Below the pieces are notes generated by a model. It saw nothing but the letters and a program-made list of their open reading frames with translations. It made no database searches and was not told where the DNA came from. Positions 53,353 to 61,541 of a stretch of DNA of 64,000 nucleotides are shown here, one piece after another. A program made the position numbers and the translations under genes. Origin of the DNA: Bradyrhizobium sp. CCH5-F6 (lineage in GTDB: Bacteria > Pseudomonadota > Alphaproteobacteria > Rhizobiales > Xanthobacteraceae); the NCBI RefSeq assembly GCF_001556045.1, contig NZ_LSIC01000124.1:111162-175161 (forward strand). The letters are read 5' to 3'. The number at the start of each line of letters is the position of its first letter. Within the stretch, counting starts at the first letter, position 1.

Positions 53353-53871
53353 TTAATTCCTCGCGATGATCTCGCGCTCGCCCTGATGAACGGTGAGCTC
53401 GCGCGCCATCGCAACGCGGCGGCGCATCAGGAATTTCGGCCGGCGGGCGCGGATCGCGTTGGCGCGGCGGCGGCGCGGTGCCGGTTTGCGTGCGCCTTCG
53501 TCGAGCTGCGGCAGCGCGAATATCTCGCTCCAGATCGCCCAGGCCTGCGCGATCTCGTCGGCATCGGCGCCGACCAGCAGCGGAATGGACAGGGAGGGAT
53601 CGCGATGCACGAGGACGAGGGTCTGCGCCTCGTCGTTGCCGCGCAGCGCGACGCCGGTGAAGTCGCTGACGCGCACGTTGATCGCCATCTGCATGCCGCG
53701 CACGGCACGGCGCAGCACGACACGCTCGCGATGAAGCTCGATCTGCCTGACATGTCCGTCGGCGCGCGGATCGTGCGCGTCGAAGCGGACCGGAAGGGAA
53801 AGAGGGTCGAGCCGCAAGGAGCGGCTCGACCCGGCGGGAGCGATCCCGCATGTTGCTGTTTGACGCCTCAC
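53353..53871 (-). CDS. DUF6101 family protein (GTG start)
   Basis: A 172-residue basic protein of the DUF6101 family, which I know mainly from Nitrobacteraceae. The middle carries LRLDPLSLPVRFDAHDPRADG, then VVLRRAVRGMQMAINVRVSDFTGVALRG, a PilZ-like beta pattern. The C-terminal 45 residues are very Arg-rich (PAPRRRRANAIRARR) and end RELTVHQGEREIIARN. The frame opens at GTG 53869-53871, preceded by GGGGAGAA at good spacing. It may bind nucleic acid or a polyanion through its basic tail, but this is a guess. A tail duplicate follows at 53166. Confidence 0.8.
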   Translation of the reverse strand: MRRQTATCGIAPAGSSRSLRLDPLSLPVRFDAHDPRADGHVRQIELHRERVVLRRAVRGMQMAINVRVSDFTGVALRGNDEAQTLVLVHRDPSLSIPLLVGADADEIAQAWAIWSEIFALPQLDEGARKPAPRRRRANAIRARRPKFLMRRRVAMARELTVHQGEREIIARN

Positions 53872-53980
53872 GGCTTGGTTCTCCCCGCCGGGATTATGTT
53901 CCCGGTCGATGCGAGGACCCTAGCGCGCCCCTTTCCGAAACCGCTTAAAAAGGCTGGTTAACCCACCGTCACTGCAGCTC

Positions 53981-54067
53981 ATGATTGACAAGACCTTGGC
54001 GCGCATGATTGACGAGACGTTGCCCCGAAGCCGCGAATCTGAGCTTTGGCGAGCTGAAAATGCTTGA
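53981..54067 (+). other. short open frame with an internal 24-base repeat
   Basis: ATG 53981 opens 28 codons starting MIDKTLARMIDETLPRSRES. The first 16 codons are an imperfect tandem repeat of eight codons, visible in DNA as two copies of CATGATTGAC-A/GAGAC-TTG. There is no strong ribosome site. It lies 67 bases before pmbA and may simply be leader sequence. Confidence 0.25.
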
Positions 54068-54133
54068 AGTCCCCGCTATCAGGGCACATCTGTGGGTTCC
54101 GGTCCCGAACCCCGCCCCAACAGGATTTCGTTC

Positions 54134-55519
54134 GTGAACTCTTCACCAAGCTCGACGACCACGGCCCATCGCGACCTGTTCGATCAGTCCGCTCTCTCCG
54201 ATCTCGCGCAGCGGCTGGTCGAGGCGGCCAGGCGCGCCGGCGCCGACGCGGCCGATGCGGTCGCCGTGCGCGGCGTCTCGCAAGGCGTCGAGGTGCGCGA
54301 CGGCCGTGTCGAGGAATCTGAGCGGTCCGAGGGCGACGATGTCGGCCTGCGCGTGCTGGTCGGCCAGCGCCAGGCGGTGGTCTCGACCAACGACGTCAGC
54401 GGCGATGCCGTCACCAAGCTCGCCGAGCGCGCGGTCGCGATGGCGCGTGTTGCGCCCGACGACAAATATGTCGGCCTCGCCGATCCCGCGCTGCTCGCGC
54501 GCGACTTCCCCGATCTCGACCTGCTCGATCCCGACGTGCCCGCGACCGCCGAGCTGGAGCGCCGCGCGCTTGCGGCCGAAGCTGCGGCGCTCGGCGTGAA
54601 GGGCGTGACCAAGTCCGGCGGCGCCTCGGCTTCCGCCGGCATCGGCGGCATGGTGCTCGTCACCTCGACCGGCTTCCACGGCACTTACCTGCGCTCCAGC
54701 CAGGGCATTTCCGCCACCGCCATATCGGGCGAAGGCACCAGCATGGAGCGCGACTACGACTTTACCTCGGCGCCTCACGGCGCCGATCTCTTGTCGCCGG
54801 AGACGGTCGGCCGCTCCGCCGGCGAGCGCACCGTGGCGCGCTACAATCCGCGCAAGGTCGAGACCTGCAAGGTGCCGGTGGTGTTCGATCCGCGTGTTGC
54901 CGGCTCGCTGGTCGGCCATCTCGTCGGCGCCATCAACGGTGCCTCGATCGCGCGCAAGACAAGCTTCTTGAAGGACAAGCTCGGCCAGCAGCTCTTCGCG
55001 AAAAACATCCGCATCGTGGACGATCCGCTGCGCAGGCGCGGCCTGCGCTCGCAGACCTTCGACGCCGAAGGCGTCGCGGTGAAGAAGACCGCGCTGGTCG
55101 ACGAGGGCGTGCTGACGACCTGGCTGCTCGATTGCGCGACCGCGCGCGAGCTCGGCCTCACCACCACCGGCCACGCCCATCGCGGCGTCTCGTCCTCGCC
55201 GTCGCCCGGACCGTACAATCTGCATCTCGAAGCCGGCGCGCCGACGCCAGCCGAGCTGATCTCCGACATCAAGCAAGGGTTCTATGTCACCGATTTGATC
55301 GGCTCCGGGGTCAACGGCGTCACCGGCGATTACAGCCGCGGCGCCTCCGGCTTCTGGATCGAGAATGGCGAGATCACCTATCCCGTCAGCGAAGTGACGA
55401 TCGCGGGGCATCTGTTCGAGATCTTCAAGTCCATGCAGCCCGCGAACAATCTCGAGTTCCGCTACGGCATCAACGCGCCGACGGTGCGCATCGAGGGTTT
55501 GACGCTTGGCGGACGCTGA
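54134..55519 (+). CDS. pmbA: PmbA/TldD family metalloprotease-like protein
   Basis: A 461-residue protein of the TldD/PmbA family. It shows EVRDGRVEESERSEGDDVGLRVLVGQRQ, the conserved strand pattern of the N-terminal half, and STGFHGTYLRSSQGIS, then PVVFDPRVAGSLVGHLVGAINGASI and GFWIENGEITYPVSEVTIAGHL in the C-terminal half. PmbA (TldE) pairs with TldD to form a proteolytic complex that processes modified peptides and antitoxins; the zinc motif lies in TldD, absent from this window. GTG 54134 after AACAGGATTTC is the preferred start; the upstream frame is not family-like. It heads a run of genes ending with lpxK. Confidence 0.92.
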   Translation: MNSSPSSTTTAHRDLFDQSALSDLAQRLVEAARRAGADAADAVAVRGVSQGVEVRDGRVEESERSEGDDVGLRVLVGQRQAVVSTNDVSGDAVTKLAERAVAMARVAPDDKYVGLADPALLARDFPDLDLLDPDVPATAELERRALAAEAAALGVKGVTKSGGASASAGIGGMVLVTSTGFHGTYLRSSQGISATAISGEGTSMERDYDFTSAPHGADLLSPETVGRSAGERTVARYNPRKVETCKVPVVFDPRVAGSLVGHLVGAINGASIARKTSFLKDKLGQQLFAKNIRIVDDPLRRRGLRSQTFDAEGVAVKKTALVDEGVLTTWLLDCATARELGLTTTGHAHRGVSSSPSPGPYNLHLEAGAPTPAELISDIKQGFYVTDLIGSGVNGVTGDYSRGASGFWIENGEITYPVSEVTIAGHLFEIFKSMQPANNLEFRYGINAPTVRIEGLTLGGR

Positions 55520-55590
55520 TCGCGCAGATGCTGTTTGGCCTACCTCTCCCATGGGGAGAGGCGGTCCTCGGATGCGGCTCGGTTGACCCG

Positions 55591-56397
55591 ATGACGCCTG
55601 TTCTCGATGAAGCCATCCTTATGCGCGATGCGGCGCTGCTGAAGGACACGGTACGGGAAGCGGGCGCGCTCGCGCAGTCGATGTTCCGCACCGAGCTGAG
55701 GAAGTGGACCAAGGGTGCCTCCTCGCCGGTGTCGGAAGCCGACATCGCCGTCAACGATCTGCTCGAGGCGCGCCTGCGCGCTGCAACCCCCGACTATGGC
55801 TGGCTGTCCGAGGAAAGCGCCGACGATGCGGCGCGGCTGTCGCGGCGGCTGACGTGGATCGTCGATCCCATCGACGGCACGCGCAATTATCTGGGCGGTC
55901 ATGACGAGTGGTGCGTCAGCGTGGCGCTCGTGGAGGACGCCTCGCCGGTGCTTGCCGCGGTGTTCGCGCCGACCAGCGACGAGTTCTTCTTCGCGGTGCG
56001 CGGCCAGGGTACGACGCTGAACGACAGGCCGGTGCGGGCGACGTCCGGATCCGCGCTCGACTTCGCCCGCGTCGCCGGCCCGAAGCCGCTGGTCGAGCGG
56101 CTGAAGCCCTCACTCGGCGAGATCACGCTGCATCGGCGAATCGGTTCGCTCGCGCTGCGTCTGTGCCGGGTCGCCCATGGCGCGCTGGATGCGGCTTTTG
56201 CGGGCGGCAACAGCCATGATTGGGACCTTGCGGCGGCCGATTTGATCGTGCAGGAAGCGGATGGTAGGATGAGCGATCTCTCCGGAGAACCCATCCTCTA
56301 TAACCGCCGGGAAGTGGCGCACGGGGTGCTGGTGGCAGCGGGACGCGATCGTCATGCGGGCATTGTCGCGCATTTTCGAAACCGTCCCTTGCCGTGA
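55591..56397 (+). CDS. inositol monophosphatase family protein (SuhB/CysQ-like)
   Basis: A 268-residue Mg-dependent phosphatase. The metal motifs are SEESADD (EE), WIVDPIDGTRNYLGG (DPIDGT) and GGNSHDWDLAAADLI (WDLAA). Lys/Ser-rich WTKGASSPVSEADIAVND at about 41-58 carries the first-strand residues. Family members dephosphorylate inositol phosphates, histidinol phosphate or 3'-phosphoadenosine 5'-phosphate (CysQ); the specificity cannot be told. It lies 71 bases after pmbA on the same strand. The upstream frame runs open into pmbA, so the start was set at the ATG matching the family N-terminus. Confidence 0.87.
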   Translation: MTPVLDEAILMRDAALLKDTVREAGALAQSMFRTELRKWTKGASSPVSEADIAVNDLLEARLRAATPDYGWLSEESADDAARLSRRLTWIVDPIDGTRNYLGGHDEWCVSVALVEDASPVLAAVFAPTSDEFFFAVRGQGTTLNDRPVRATSGSALDFARVAGPKPLVERLKPSLGEITLHRRIGSLALRLCRVAHGALDAAFAGGNSHDWDLAAADLIVQEADGRMSDLSGEPILYNRREVAHGVLVAAGRDRHAGIVAHFRNRPLP

Positions 56398-56457
56398 AGC
56401 GCTTCGTCGTGCTTGTCGGACACTGCTTTGCCGGGCAGCCCCTTAGGAACAGGACCC

Positions 56458-56700
56458 ATGCCAGATAGTGCCCCGCAACAACTGCTTCACCTCGTCATCG
56501 GCGGCGAGCTCGTCGATCTCGAGCACAACACCTTCAAGAATCTCGACGACGTCGAGGTCGTCGGGCTCTATCCGAACTATGCGACCGCTCACGCCGCCTG
56601 GCGGGCCAAGGCGCAGAGCACGGTCGACAACGCGCAGATGCGCTACTTCATCGTCCACCTGCATCGGCTGCTCGACCCGAATCAAGATTCGGCGCGTTGA
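56458..56700 (+). CDS. DUF4170 domain-containing protein
   Basis: An 80-residue protein of the DUF4170 family: LLHLVIGGELVDLEHNTFKN, then VVGLYPNYATAHAAWRAKAQ and a MRYFIVHLHRLLDP end. These small soluble proteins occur in alphaproteobacteria, usually beside lipid A genes, with no established role. The ATG at 56458 is preferred to one 15 codons upstream. It is followed with a one-base-frame overlap (TTGA) by the DUF374 gene, so the two are coupled. Its position directly ahead of acyltransferase, waaA and lpxK suggests an accessory function in lipid A assembly. Confidence 0.87.
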   Translation: MPDSAPQQLLHLVIGGELVDLEHNTFKNLDDVEVVGLYPNYATAHAAWRAKAQSTVDNAQMRYFIVHLHRLLDPNQDSAR

Positions 56701-57410
56701 AAAAACTGCTTCGCAATACGCTGCGAAGCAGCTTCGTTCAGCGTGCCGTCGGGGTCCTGGCGGCCGAATATCTGCGTCTGGTCTGGCGGACCAACAAATT
56801 CACGTTCGATCCGCCGGACGTCTATGAACGCGTCGAGCCCCAGATCCCCGCCATCTTCGCCTTCTGGCACGGTCAGCATTTCCTCACGCCCTTCATCAAG
56901 AACAAGGACTGGTACAAGGCCAAGGTGCTGATCTCCCGGCACCGCGACGGCGAGTTCAATGCCATCGCCGCCGAGCGGCTCGGCATCGGCACTATCAGGG
57001 GGTCCGGCGACCATGGCGGCGCGTTTCACCGTAAAGGTGGCGTCGGCGCCTTCAAGGAAATGGTGCGGACGCTGGAAGCCGGTTGTAATGTCGCGCTGAC
57101 CGCCGACGTCCCCAAGCGCTCGCGCGTGGCGGGGCTCGGCATTATCATGCTGGCACGGGAATCGGGGCGGCCGATCATGCCTTTCGCGATGGCGACCAGC
57201 CGATTCGTCCGGCTCAAGAACTGGGACCGCACAACGATCAATTTGCCGTTCGGGCGGGGCGCATTGGTCGGCATCAAGGAAATCCACGTTCCTCCGGATG
57301 CCGACGCCGCGACGATGGAAGCGTTGCGGCAGGAGCTGGAAGACACGTTGAACGAAGCGACCCGCCGCGCCTACGCGCAACTCGGCCGTCCGGGACCGGA
57401 AGATGCCTAA
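56697..57410 (+). CDS. DUF374 lysophospholipid-acyltransferase-like protein
   Basis: A 237-residue protein of the DUF374 group, related to the PlsC/LpxL acyltransferase fold. The active-site-like element is FAFWHGQHFLTPF, followed by VLISRHRDGEFNAIAAERL and TIRGSGDHGGAFHRKGG, then NVALTADVPKRSRVAGLGI. Such proteins are associated with Kdo2-lipid A loci and may acylate a lipid A precursor or lysophospholipid. It starts at TTG 56697, which overlaps the stop of the DUF4170 gene (TTGA), and its stop lies within the start of waaA (ends 57410; waaA starts 57403). It probably acts at the inner membrane. Confidence 0.88.
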   Translation: MKKLLRNTLRSSFVQRAVGVLAAEYLRLVWRTNKFTFDPPDVYERVEPQIPAIFAFWHGQHFLTPFIKNKDWYKAKVLISRHRDGEFNAIAAERLGIGTIRGSGDHGGAFHRKGGVGAFKEMVRTLEAGCNVALTADVPKRSRVAGLGIIMLARESGRPIMPFAMATSRFVRLKNWDRTTINLPFGRGALVGIKEIHVPPDADAATMEALRQELEDTLNEATRRAYAQLGRPGPEDA

Positions 57411-58674
57411 ATCGCTGCCCATTGCGCTGCCGATCACGCTGCGGATGTATCGGCGCCTGGCCTCCGGCCTGGTGCCGCTCGCGCCTGCGCTGATCAAGCG
57501 GCGGCTGAAGCAGGGCAAGGAGGATCCCGCGCGCGTCGGCGAGCGGCGAGGGCTGTCCCGGGATGTGCGGCCGCATGGCCCCCTGGTCTGGATCCACGGC
57601 GCCAGCGTCGGCGAGGTGCTGGCCGCGGCGGCGCTGATCGAGCGCCTGCGCGATCTCAATCTGCGCATCCTGCTCACCTCGGGCACCGTCACCTCGGCGG
57701 CCGTGGTGGCGAAGCGCTTTCCGCCTGACGTCATCCATCAATACGTGCCGTATGACTCTCCGCGCTATGTCGCGCGCTTCCTCGATCACTGGAAGCCGTC
57801 GCTGGCGCTGTTCATCGAGTCCGACCTGTGGCCGAACCTGATCCTCGCCGGCGCGGCGCGCCGGGTACCGATGGTGCTGATCAACGGGCGGATGTCTCCG
57901 CGCTCCTTCCCGCGCTGGCGGCGCATGCACGGCACCATCTCGGCGCTGCTGTCGCGGTTCGACATTTGCCTCGCGCAATCGAAGACCGATGCCGAGCGCT
58001 TCTCTGCGCTCGGCGGCCGCGACGTCGTCACGACGGGCAATCTGAAGCTGGACGTGCCGGCGCCGCCGGCCGATCCCGCAAAGCTCGAACGGCTGATGGC
58101 GATGACGCGCGGGCGTCCGATCATCGTCGCGGCCTCGACCCATCCGGGCGAGGACGAGATGCTGATCGCGGCGCATCGCAGCCTCTCCGGTTTCTTCCCG
58201 CAGCTCCTCACCGTGATCGTGCCGCGGCATCCGGATCGCGGCTCCGCGATCGCAGGCGTGGTCACGGCGTCCGGCCTGAAGCCGACGCTGCGCTCGCGCG
58301 AGGAGCTGCCGACGGCGACGACCGACGTCTATGTTGCCGACACCATGGGCGAGCTCGGCCTGTTCTATCGCCTCTCGCCGATCGTGTTCATGGGCGGATC
58401 GATGATCCACCATGGCGGCCAGAATCCGATCGAGGCGATCAAGCTGGGCGCCGCGATCGTCCACGGACCGCACGTCTTCAACTTCGCCGACGTCTATGAG
58501 GCGCTCGACGGCAGCGGCGGGGCGCTCCTGGCCGAGCCGACCGTGCGCGACAAGATGCAGCGCGCAGGCATCGGCGTGGTCGAGCAGCTCGGCGGCGCGC
58601 TCGATCGCACCATGACCGCGCTCGAGCCGTACCTACTGCAATTGCGGATCGAGATGGGGGCCGCCAATGCGTGA
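57403..58674 (+). CDS. waaA: 3-deoxy-D-manno-octulosonic acid transferase WaaA (KdtA)
   Basis: A 423-residue GT30 enzyme. The N-terminal domain has LVWIHGASVGEVLAAAALI (the conserved Glu region), LLTSGTVTSAAVVAKR and the P-x-D-x-P-type VPYDSPRYVARFLDHW. The second Rossmann domain carries TTGNLKLDVP, IIVAASTHPGEDEM and FMGGSMIHHGGQNPIEAIKLG, the nucleotide-sugar-binding block. It adds Kdo to lipid IVA at the cytoplasmic face of the inner membrane. It overlaps the DUF374 gene by eight bases and is overlapped by lpxK by eight bases, so translation is strongly coupled. Confidence 0.96.
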   Translation: MPKSLPIALPITLRMYRRLASGLVPLAPALIKRRLKQGKEDPARVGERRGLSRDVRPHGPLVWIHGASVGEVLAAAALIERLRDLNLRILLTSGTVTSAAVVAKRFPPDVIHQYVPYDSPRYVARFLDHWKPSLALFIESDLWPNLILAGAARRVPMVLINGRMSPRSFPRWRRMHGTISALLSRFDICLAQSKTDAERFSALGGRDVVTTGNLKLDVPAPPADPAKLERLMAMTRGRPIIVAASTHPGEDEMLIAAHRSLSGFFPQLLTVIVPRHPDRGSAIAGVVTASGLKPTLRSREELPTATTDVYVADTMGELGLFYRLSPIVFMGGSMIHHGGQNPIEAIKLGAAIVHGPHVFNFADVYEALDGSGGALLAEPTVRDKMQRAGIGVVEQLGGALDRTMTALEPYLLQLRIEMGAANA

Positions 58675-59683
58675 GCCGGCCTTCTGGTACCGGCCACGTT
58701 CCCCGCTATCGCATGTCCTCCGTCCCCTCGGTGTGCTCTACGGCGCCGCCACCGCATGGCGCATGCTGCGCAACGGCGTGGATGCCGGCATTCCCGTGAT
58801 CTGCGTCGGCAACTACCATGTCGGCGGCGCCGGCAAGACGCCGACCGTGCTGGCGCTGACGAAGCTGCTTCGCGAGCTCGGCGAGACGCCGGTGGTGCTC
58901 AGCCGCGGCTATGGCGGACGCCTGAAGGGCCCGGTCATGGTCGATCGCACGCGTCACACCGCGGCTGACGTCGGCGACGAGCCCCTGATGATGGCGAGCG
59001 ACGTCCCGGTCGCAGTCGCGCGCGACCGCCTCGAGGGCGTCGCGCTCGCGAAATCGCAGGGCGCCACCGTGGTTCTGATGGATGACGGTTTCCAGAACCC
59101 GCGCCTTCTGAAGGACGCGTCGCTGATCGTGATCGACAGCGAGCGCGGCCTCGGCAACGGCAATGTGTTTCCTGCCGGCCCCCTGCGTGCGCCGCTGGCG
59201 ACGCAGCTCGCGCGCACCGACGCGCTGGTGCTGATCGGCGACGGTCGTGCCGCCAACGATGTCGCGGCGGAGCTTGCCAAGCGCGACAAGCCGGAGCTGC
59301 GCGCGCACCTGAAGCCCGTTGCTGCATCGCTCGCGCAGCTGTCCGGCAAGCGGGTCTTCGCCTTCGCCGGCATCGGCGATCCCGACCGCTTTGTCCGCAC
59401 GTTGCGCGCCTGCGGAATAGATGTCGCGCGCACGCGTGCCTTCGCCGACCATCACATGTTTTCGAATGAGGAGCTCGCCGCCCTCGCCGTCGAGGCCCAG
59501 CGCGAGCAGCTCACGCTGGTGACCACGGAAAAGGATCTCGCGCGTTTGCGCGGCCGCGAGGGCGTGCCTGACGGCATCGTGTCGTTCGCGGTGCAACTCG
59601 AGTTCGACGATCCGGCAAAGCTGCGGCAGTTGATCAGCGATCATCTGTACAGGGCGCGCGAGCGGCGGTTCAGCGCGCGTTGA
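58667..59683 (+). CDS. lpxK: tetraacyldisaccharide 4'-kinase LpxK
   Basis: A 338-residue kinase. The P-loop is VGGAGKTPTVLAL, just after an N-terminal membrane-associating helix (LSHVLRPLGVLYGAATAWRM). LSRGYGGRLKGP, VGDEPLMMA, LMDDGFQNPRLLKD (DDGxQ catalytic region) and FAGIGDPDRF with FADHH are all LpxK marks. It phosphorylates the 4' position of the tetraacyldisaccharide to give lipid IVA. It ends the coupled DUF4170-DUF374-waaA-lpxK series. No terminator is clear after it; a short antisense CxxC open frame begins in the downstream gap. Confidence 0.96.
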   Translation: MREPAFWYRPRSPLSHVLRPLGVLYGAATAWRMLRNGVDAGIPVICVGNYHVGGAGKTPTVLALTKLLRELGETPVVLSRGYGGRLKGPVMVDRTRHTAADVGDEPLMMASDVPVAVARDRLEGVALAKSQGATVVLMDDGFQNPRLLKDASLIVIDSERGLGNGNVFPAGPLRAPLATQLARTDALVLIGDGRAANDVAAELAKRDKPELRAHLKPVAASLAQLSGKRVFAFAGIGDPDRFVRTLRACGIDVARTRAFADHHMFSNEELAALAVEAQREQLTLVTTEKDLARLRGREGVPDGIVSFAVQLEFDDPAKLRQLISDHLYRARERRFSAR

Positions 59684-59784
59684 TCTCGTGCATTAGGCAA
59701 GCGTCTCTGCCGTAGCTCGTCAAGCGAAGTGTCGCGGCTGACGAATTCTCTTCCGCACTCCTGGCAACTGATGTAGCCTTTCAT
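59641..59784 (-). other. short open frame with a CxxC motif, opposite the lpxK end
   Basis: A 47-codon frame on the minus strand beginning MKGYISCQECGREFVSRDTS. The CQEC pair resembles half of a zinc ribbon; the second half is missing. It covers the gap after lpxK and overlaps its last 43 bases. It may be a truncated gene or chance. Confidence 0.25.
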
Positions 59785-59939
59785 GAGAGCCGTCACCAGG
59801 ACGTGCCGAACTCCCGGCAATCATAGACGGCGTTTATGCCCACGGCGGGCGCGATCTTCATGATTTCAGATGCGACGGCCGCAACGACCAGTTCGGAGCG
59901 GCAGGGAGAGTCATTGCCAAAAGCAGAGGAGAACATGCC

Positions 59940-60275
59940 ATGCATTTTTGCCTCACTGGCCAGTACACACCACGCGCTCTCAACGCCATCCTGGAAAACC
60001 CGGCAACCAATCGGCAGGAGGCCGCCAGGAAGCTCATTGAAGCGGCCGGTGGAAAGCTGATTTCAATGTACAGCGTTGCCGCCGACGGTCCCGGCGTCCT
60101 GGTGATCTTCGATGTGCCTGATCCGAGTGCGGCTCCGGCCATTTCCGGCCTGACCGTGACGGCGGGCACCCTGCAGAACGTGAAACTGGTTCGGTTGTTC
60201 ACGCAGGACGAGATCAAGCAGGTCCGCCAGAACGCGGCGAAGCTGCGTTCTTCGTATACCCCGCCTGGAAGCTGA
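59940..60275 (+). CDS. GYD domain-containing protein
   Basis: A 111-residue protein with the GYD fold, a ferredoxin-like small domain. It begins MHFCLTGQYTPRALNAILEN; then AARKLIEAAGGKLISMYSVAA and GPGVLVIFDVPDPSAAPAIS follow the family order. The usual GYD tripeptide is replaced by ADGPG here. It is soluble and of unknown biochemical function; GYD proteins are common in Bradyrhizobium and are stress-associated in a few cases. The ATG at 59940 comes after AGAGGAGAACATGC, giving a good ribosome site. It stands alone. Confidence 0.82.
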   Translation: MHFCLTGQYTPRALNAILENPATNRQEAARKLIEAAGGKLISMYSVAADGPGVLVIFDVPDPSAAPAISGLTVTAGTLQNVKLVRLFTQDEIKQVRQNAAKLRSSYTPPGS

Positions 60276-60373
60276 CATCCGGATCTGACGCACAGCCGCC
60301 GCAGTCGAACGACGCGGCGGCTGTGCTCATGTCGAAATCGGAACCATGTCCGTAAAGAGGCATGGGGACCTGC

Positions 60374-60460
60374 CTACCACGCCCCGACGGCCATCAAGCT
60401 GACGATGGTCAGGCACGAGATGCAGGTCACGATGACGGTATAGCACTCGGGTGTATTCAT
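60374..60460 (-). CDS. 28-residue putative membrane peptide
   Basis: ATG 60458-60460 opens 28 codons: MNTPECYTVIVTCISCLTIV, then SLMAVGAW and a stop. It is almost wholly hydrophobic after a five-residue polar start and has three Cys, as expected for a single-span membrane peptide. GGGAG lies six bases before the ATG, which favours translation. No family is known to me. Confidence 0.45.
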   Translation of the reverse strand: MNTPECYTVIVTCISCLTIVSLMAVGAW

Positions 60461-60528
60461 TGCTGACTCCCAGACTGTTGCCAGTTGCTTGGTCACTGCT
60501 ACGCGGGAGATCGCCGTGTCGGGCCGCT

Positions 60529-60714
60529 TCAACGCGGCAGGACGTGGCCGGTCTTGCGATGTGCCTCCGTGATCCCATCATCATCCTGCTCCGCATGGCG
60601 ATGATCCGTTTCGAACGCCTCAGAGCGTTTGGCTGAGATCAGAAGCTGTTTGCGCATCTCGGCGAGACGGGCGCGGCAATATTCACGATAGAGCAGGTCT
60701 AATATGGTGGGCAT
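60529..60714 (-). CDS. small basic protein, unknown function
   Basis: A 61-residue protein beginning MPTILDLLYREYCRARLAEM. Residues 1-30 form one amphipathic helix ending RKQLLISAKRSEAF; the rest is polar and His/Asp-rich (DHRHAEQDDDGI). I recognise the opening as a recurring small Bradyrhizobium protein type, without function. ATG 60712-60714 follows GGGGGTGATC. An upstream frame to 60813 lacks features. It runs in the same direction as the 28-residue peptide gene 68 bases downstream. Confidence 0.5.
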   Translation of the reverse strand: MPTILDLLYREYCRARLAEMRKQLLISAKRSEAFETDHRHAEQDDDGITEAHRKTGHVLPR

Positions 60715-61210
60715 GATCACCCCCAGCGTTGCCTTCGATTTACAGATATTCCACCGCGAATTTCCGAGGCGATCGTAGTCCGCCGATTGGCTCCTCGATA
60801 TGAGCCTGTTCACAGAGGGCGGCGAATCCGAAGCTCGATGGCCGTCTGGTCGCTCGATTGCCTGGGCATCAGGGCCAGCGACCTCACGTGCAGGATAGCA
60901 GTGCTGTGTTTCACCGAGACTTCGTCAAACAACTTAAGGGCGCCAAGGCGCGGTGAAAATCCAACTACAGCGCGAAATGACTAACCAAGGAGTGCACGCG
61001 CTCTTCGATGCAACGCAGGCCGATGCGGCGGAGACCATTTCGTTTGTAGACGTGCAAGCGCGAGCAATGTCCGCATCTCCATGATGCTGAAAATTGCACC
61101 GCGCGTTCTGGCCGGCCGGAGCGTGCGCGTTGCCGCAGCTTTGGCATCCTCTCATTCAGGGGGCATTCATCGCAAAGGGTCTATCGCTTCCGGACCATCA
61201 GGAGAATTCG
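60715..61210. other. gap without a supported gene
   Basis: A 496-base stretch of lower GC between the small basic protein gene and the PsiF-like gene. Several open frames cross it on both strands (one includes CGHCSRLHVYKRNG on the minus strand, 60965-61147) but none has a full family pattern or a good ribosome site. I see no RNA gene or repeat here. Confidence 0.35.
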
Positions 61211-61525
61211 ATGAAGCTGCCGTCTGCCGCCGTCGCCGCGAGCCTTTTGTGTCTGAGCATTGCGCCGGTGCTTGCACAAGCGAGTCCGCCGACGGCTCCG
61301 GCAGATCCGGCCGGCACGGTGCCCGTTCCCGCGACCAGGCGGGTCACGTGCCTGGCGACGACCCAGGCTCTGCAGGGACAGGACAAGCGCGACCAGATGC
61401 AGCTCTGCATGGCGCAGGCGCGCCTGGATTGCCTGAAGCAGGCGATCGATCAGAAGATCGTCGGGAAGGCCCGGAAGGATTTCATCAAGACTTGCGCAGG
61501 CTCGTCAGATGGCACGGTGCAATAG
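61211..61525 (+). CDS. PsiF-repeat-like secreted protein
   Basis: A 104-residue exported protein: signal peptide MKLPSAAVAASLLCLSIAPV ending at LAQA, a Pro/Ala/Thr linker, then a core with four Cys. The order is RVTCLATTQALQGQDKRDQMQLC, MAQARLDCLKQAIDQ and KARKDFIKTCAG in short overlapping pieces. The C-x(n)-K-x-F-x3-C shape is that of PsiF repeats, phosphate-starvation-inducible periplasmic proteins of unknown biochemistry. The ATG at 61211 follows CAGGAGAATTCG. It is convergent with the DUF2093 gene. Confidence 0.72.
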   Translation: MKLPSAAVAASLLCLSIAPVLAQASPPTAPADPAGTVPVPATRRVTCLATTQALQGQDKRDQMQLCMAQARLDCLKQAIDQKIVGKARKDFIKTCAGSSDGTVQ

Positions 61526-61541
61526 CCGCGCGCCATGGGCC

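Noticed and set aside
60965..61147. 60-codon minus-strand frame containing CGHC
   Set aside because: Single CxxC with no second pair, weak start and lower-GC surroundings; it may be a remnant but cannot be supported.
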